A stretch of DNA of 16,226 nt from Prevotella sp. (GTDB lineage: Bacteria > Bacteroidota > Bacteroidia > Bacteroidales > Bacteroidaceae), in assembly GCA_021204735.1 (NCBI GenBank), contig JAJPYV010000166.1:1-16226 (forward strand). The letters run 5' to 3'. Position numbers and translations under genes: made by a program. A model generated the notes under the pieces. It saw only the letters and a program-made list of their open reading frames with translations. It did not search any database and was not told where the DNA came from. Shown one piece after another: positions 16,174 through 16,226 of this stretch; positions within the stretch are counted from its first letter, which is position 1, and each line of letters begins with the position of its first letter.

Positions 16174-16226
16174 AAATTTGGTGCTCATCGGCATTTTAGC
16201 CCAAAAAATTTGGTGCTCATCGGCAT
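16164..16226. repeat. 31-32 nt direct tandem repeat, cut by the window end
   Basis: Two units stand head to tail: TTTAGCCT followed by AAAAATTTGGTGCTCATCGG and CAT (16164-16194), then TTTAGCCCA followed by the same 23 bases (16195-16226). They differ only in one base and one inserted A near the start. The first unit begins inside the last two sense codons of dusB and includes its stop. The second ends exactly at the end of the window, so the true number of copies is unknown. Confidence 0.9.

Noticed and set aside
16164-16226. CRISPR array at the right end
   Set aside because: The units follow each other directly without unique spacers, and no cas gene is present.

Overview
The window looks like a chromosomal segment of a Bacteroidales bacterium, most likely a gut- or rumen-type Prevotella relative. 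The evidence is a SusC/SusD pair, Bacteroidetes-only families (PCMD, calycin-like, DUF2851), promoters of the Bacteroidetes type (TTTG, about 20 nt, TAnnTTTG) instead of sigma70 boxes, and almost no Shine-Dalgarno sequences. All placement is by recognition of families and motifs; nothing was searched.

Left part, minus strand (about 84-7142): a three-gene glycan-uptake operon. It is transcribed in the order parallel beta-helix/DUF5123-like surface lipoprotein (7142-5667), SusC-like TonB-dependent transporter (5641-2312), SusD-like lipoprotein (2292-103), with gaps of only 25 and 19 nt. The first product probably captures polysaccharide at the cell surface and hands it to the SusC/SusD pair. 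The beta-helix/DUF5123 type suggests a pectin-like substrate, but no degrading enzyme or regulator lies in the window. Next on the same strand is murF (8589-7291), a peptidoglycan-precursor ligase with its own good promoter.

Middle, plus strand (8730-12180): a cell-surface operon made of a PCMD lipoprotein, an overlapping outer-membrane beta-barrel gene, and a secreted protein with three calycin-like domains and a C-terminal sorting-type tail. It is bounded by a clear promoter, which carries a run of nine T in its spacer, and a clear hairpin terminator.

Right part, plus strand (12184-16173): a housekeeping-type cluster: DUF2851 protein, hotdog thioesterase, DprA and a DusB-type tRNA-dihydrouridine synthase. 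The first three are packed with gaps of 5 and 14 nt and are probably co-transcribed.

Both ends of the window run into short tandem repeats. The right-hand one begins inside the last codons of dusB and is cut by the window end, so the window may be a contig that stopped at repeats. I saw no rRNA, tRNA, CRISPR array, insertion sequence or prophage gene. The most interesting leads are the nuclease-like residue pattern in the DUF2851 protein next to dprA, the possible length-variable promoter of the surface operon, the triple calycin protein and the 31-32 nt tandem repeat.
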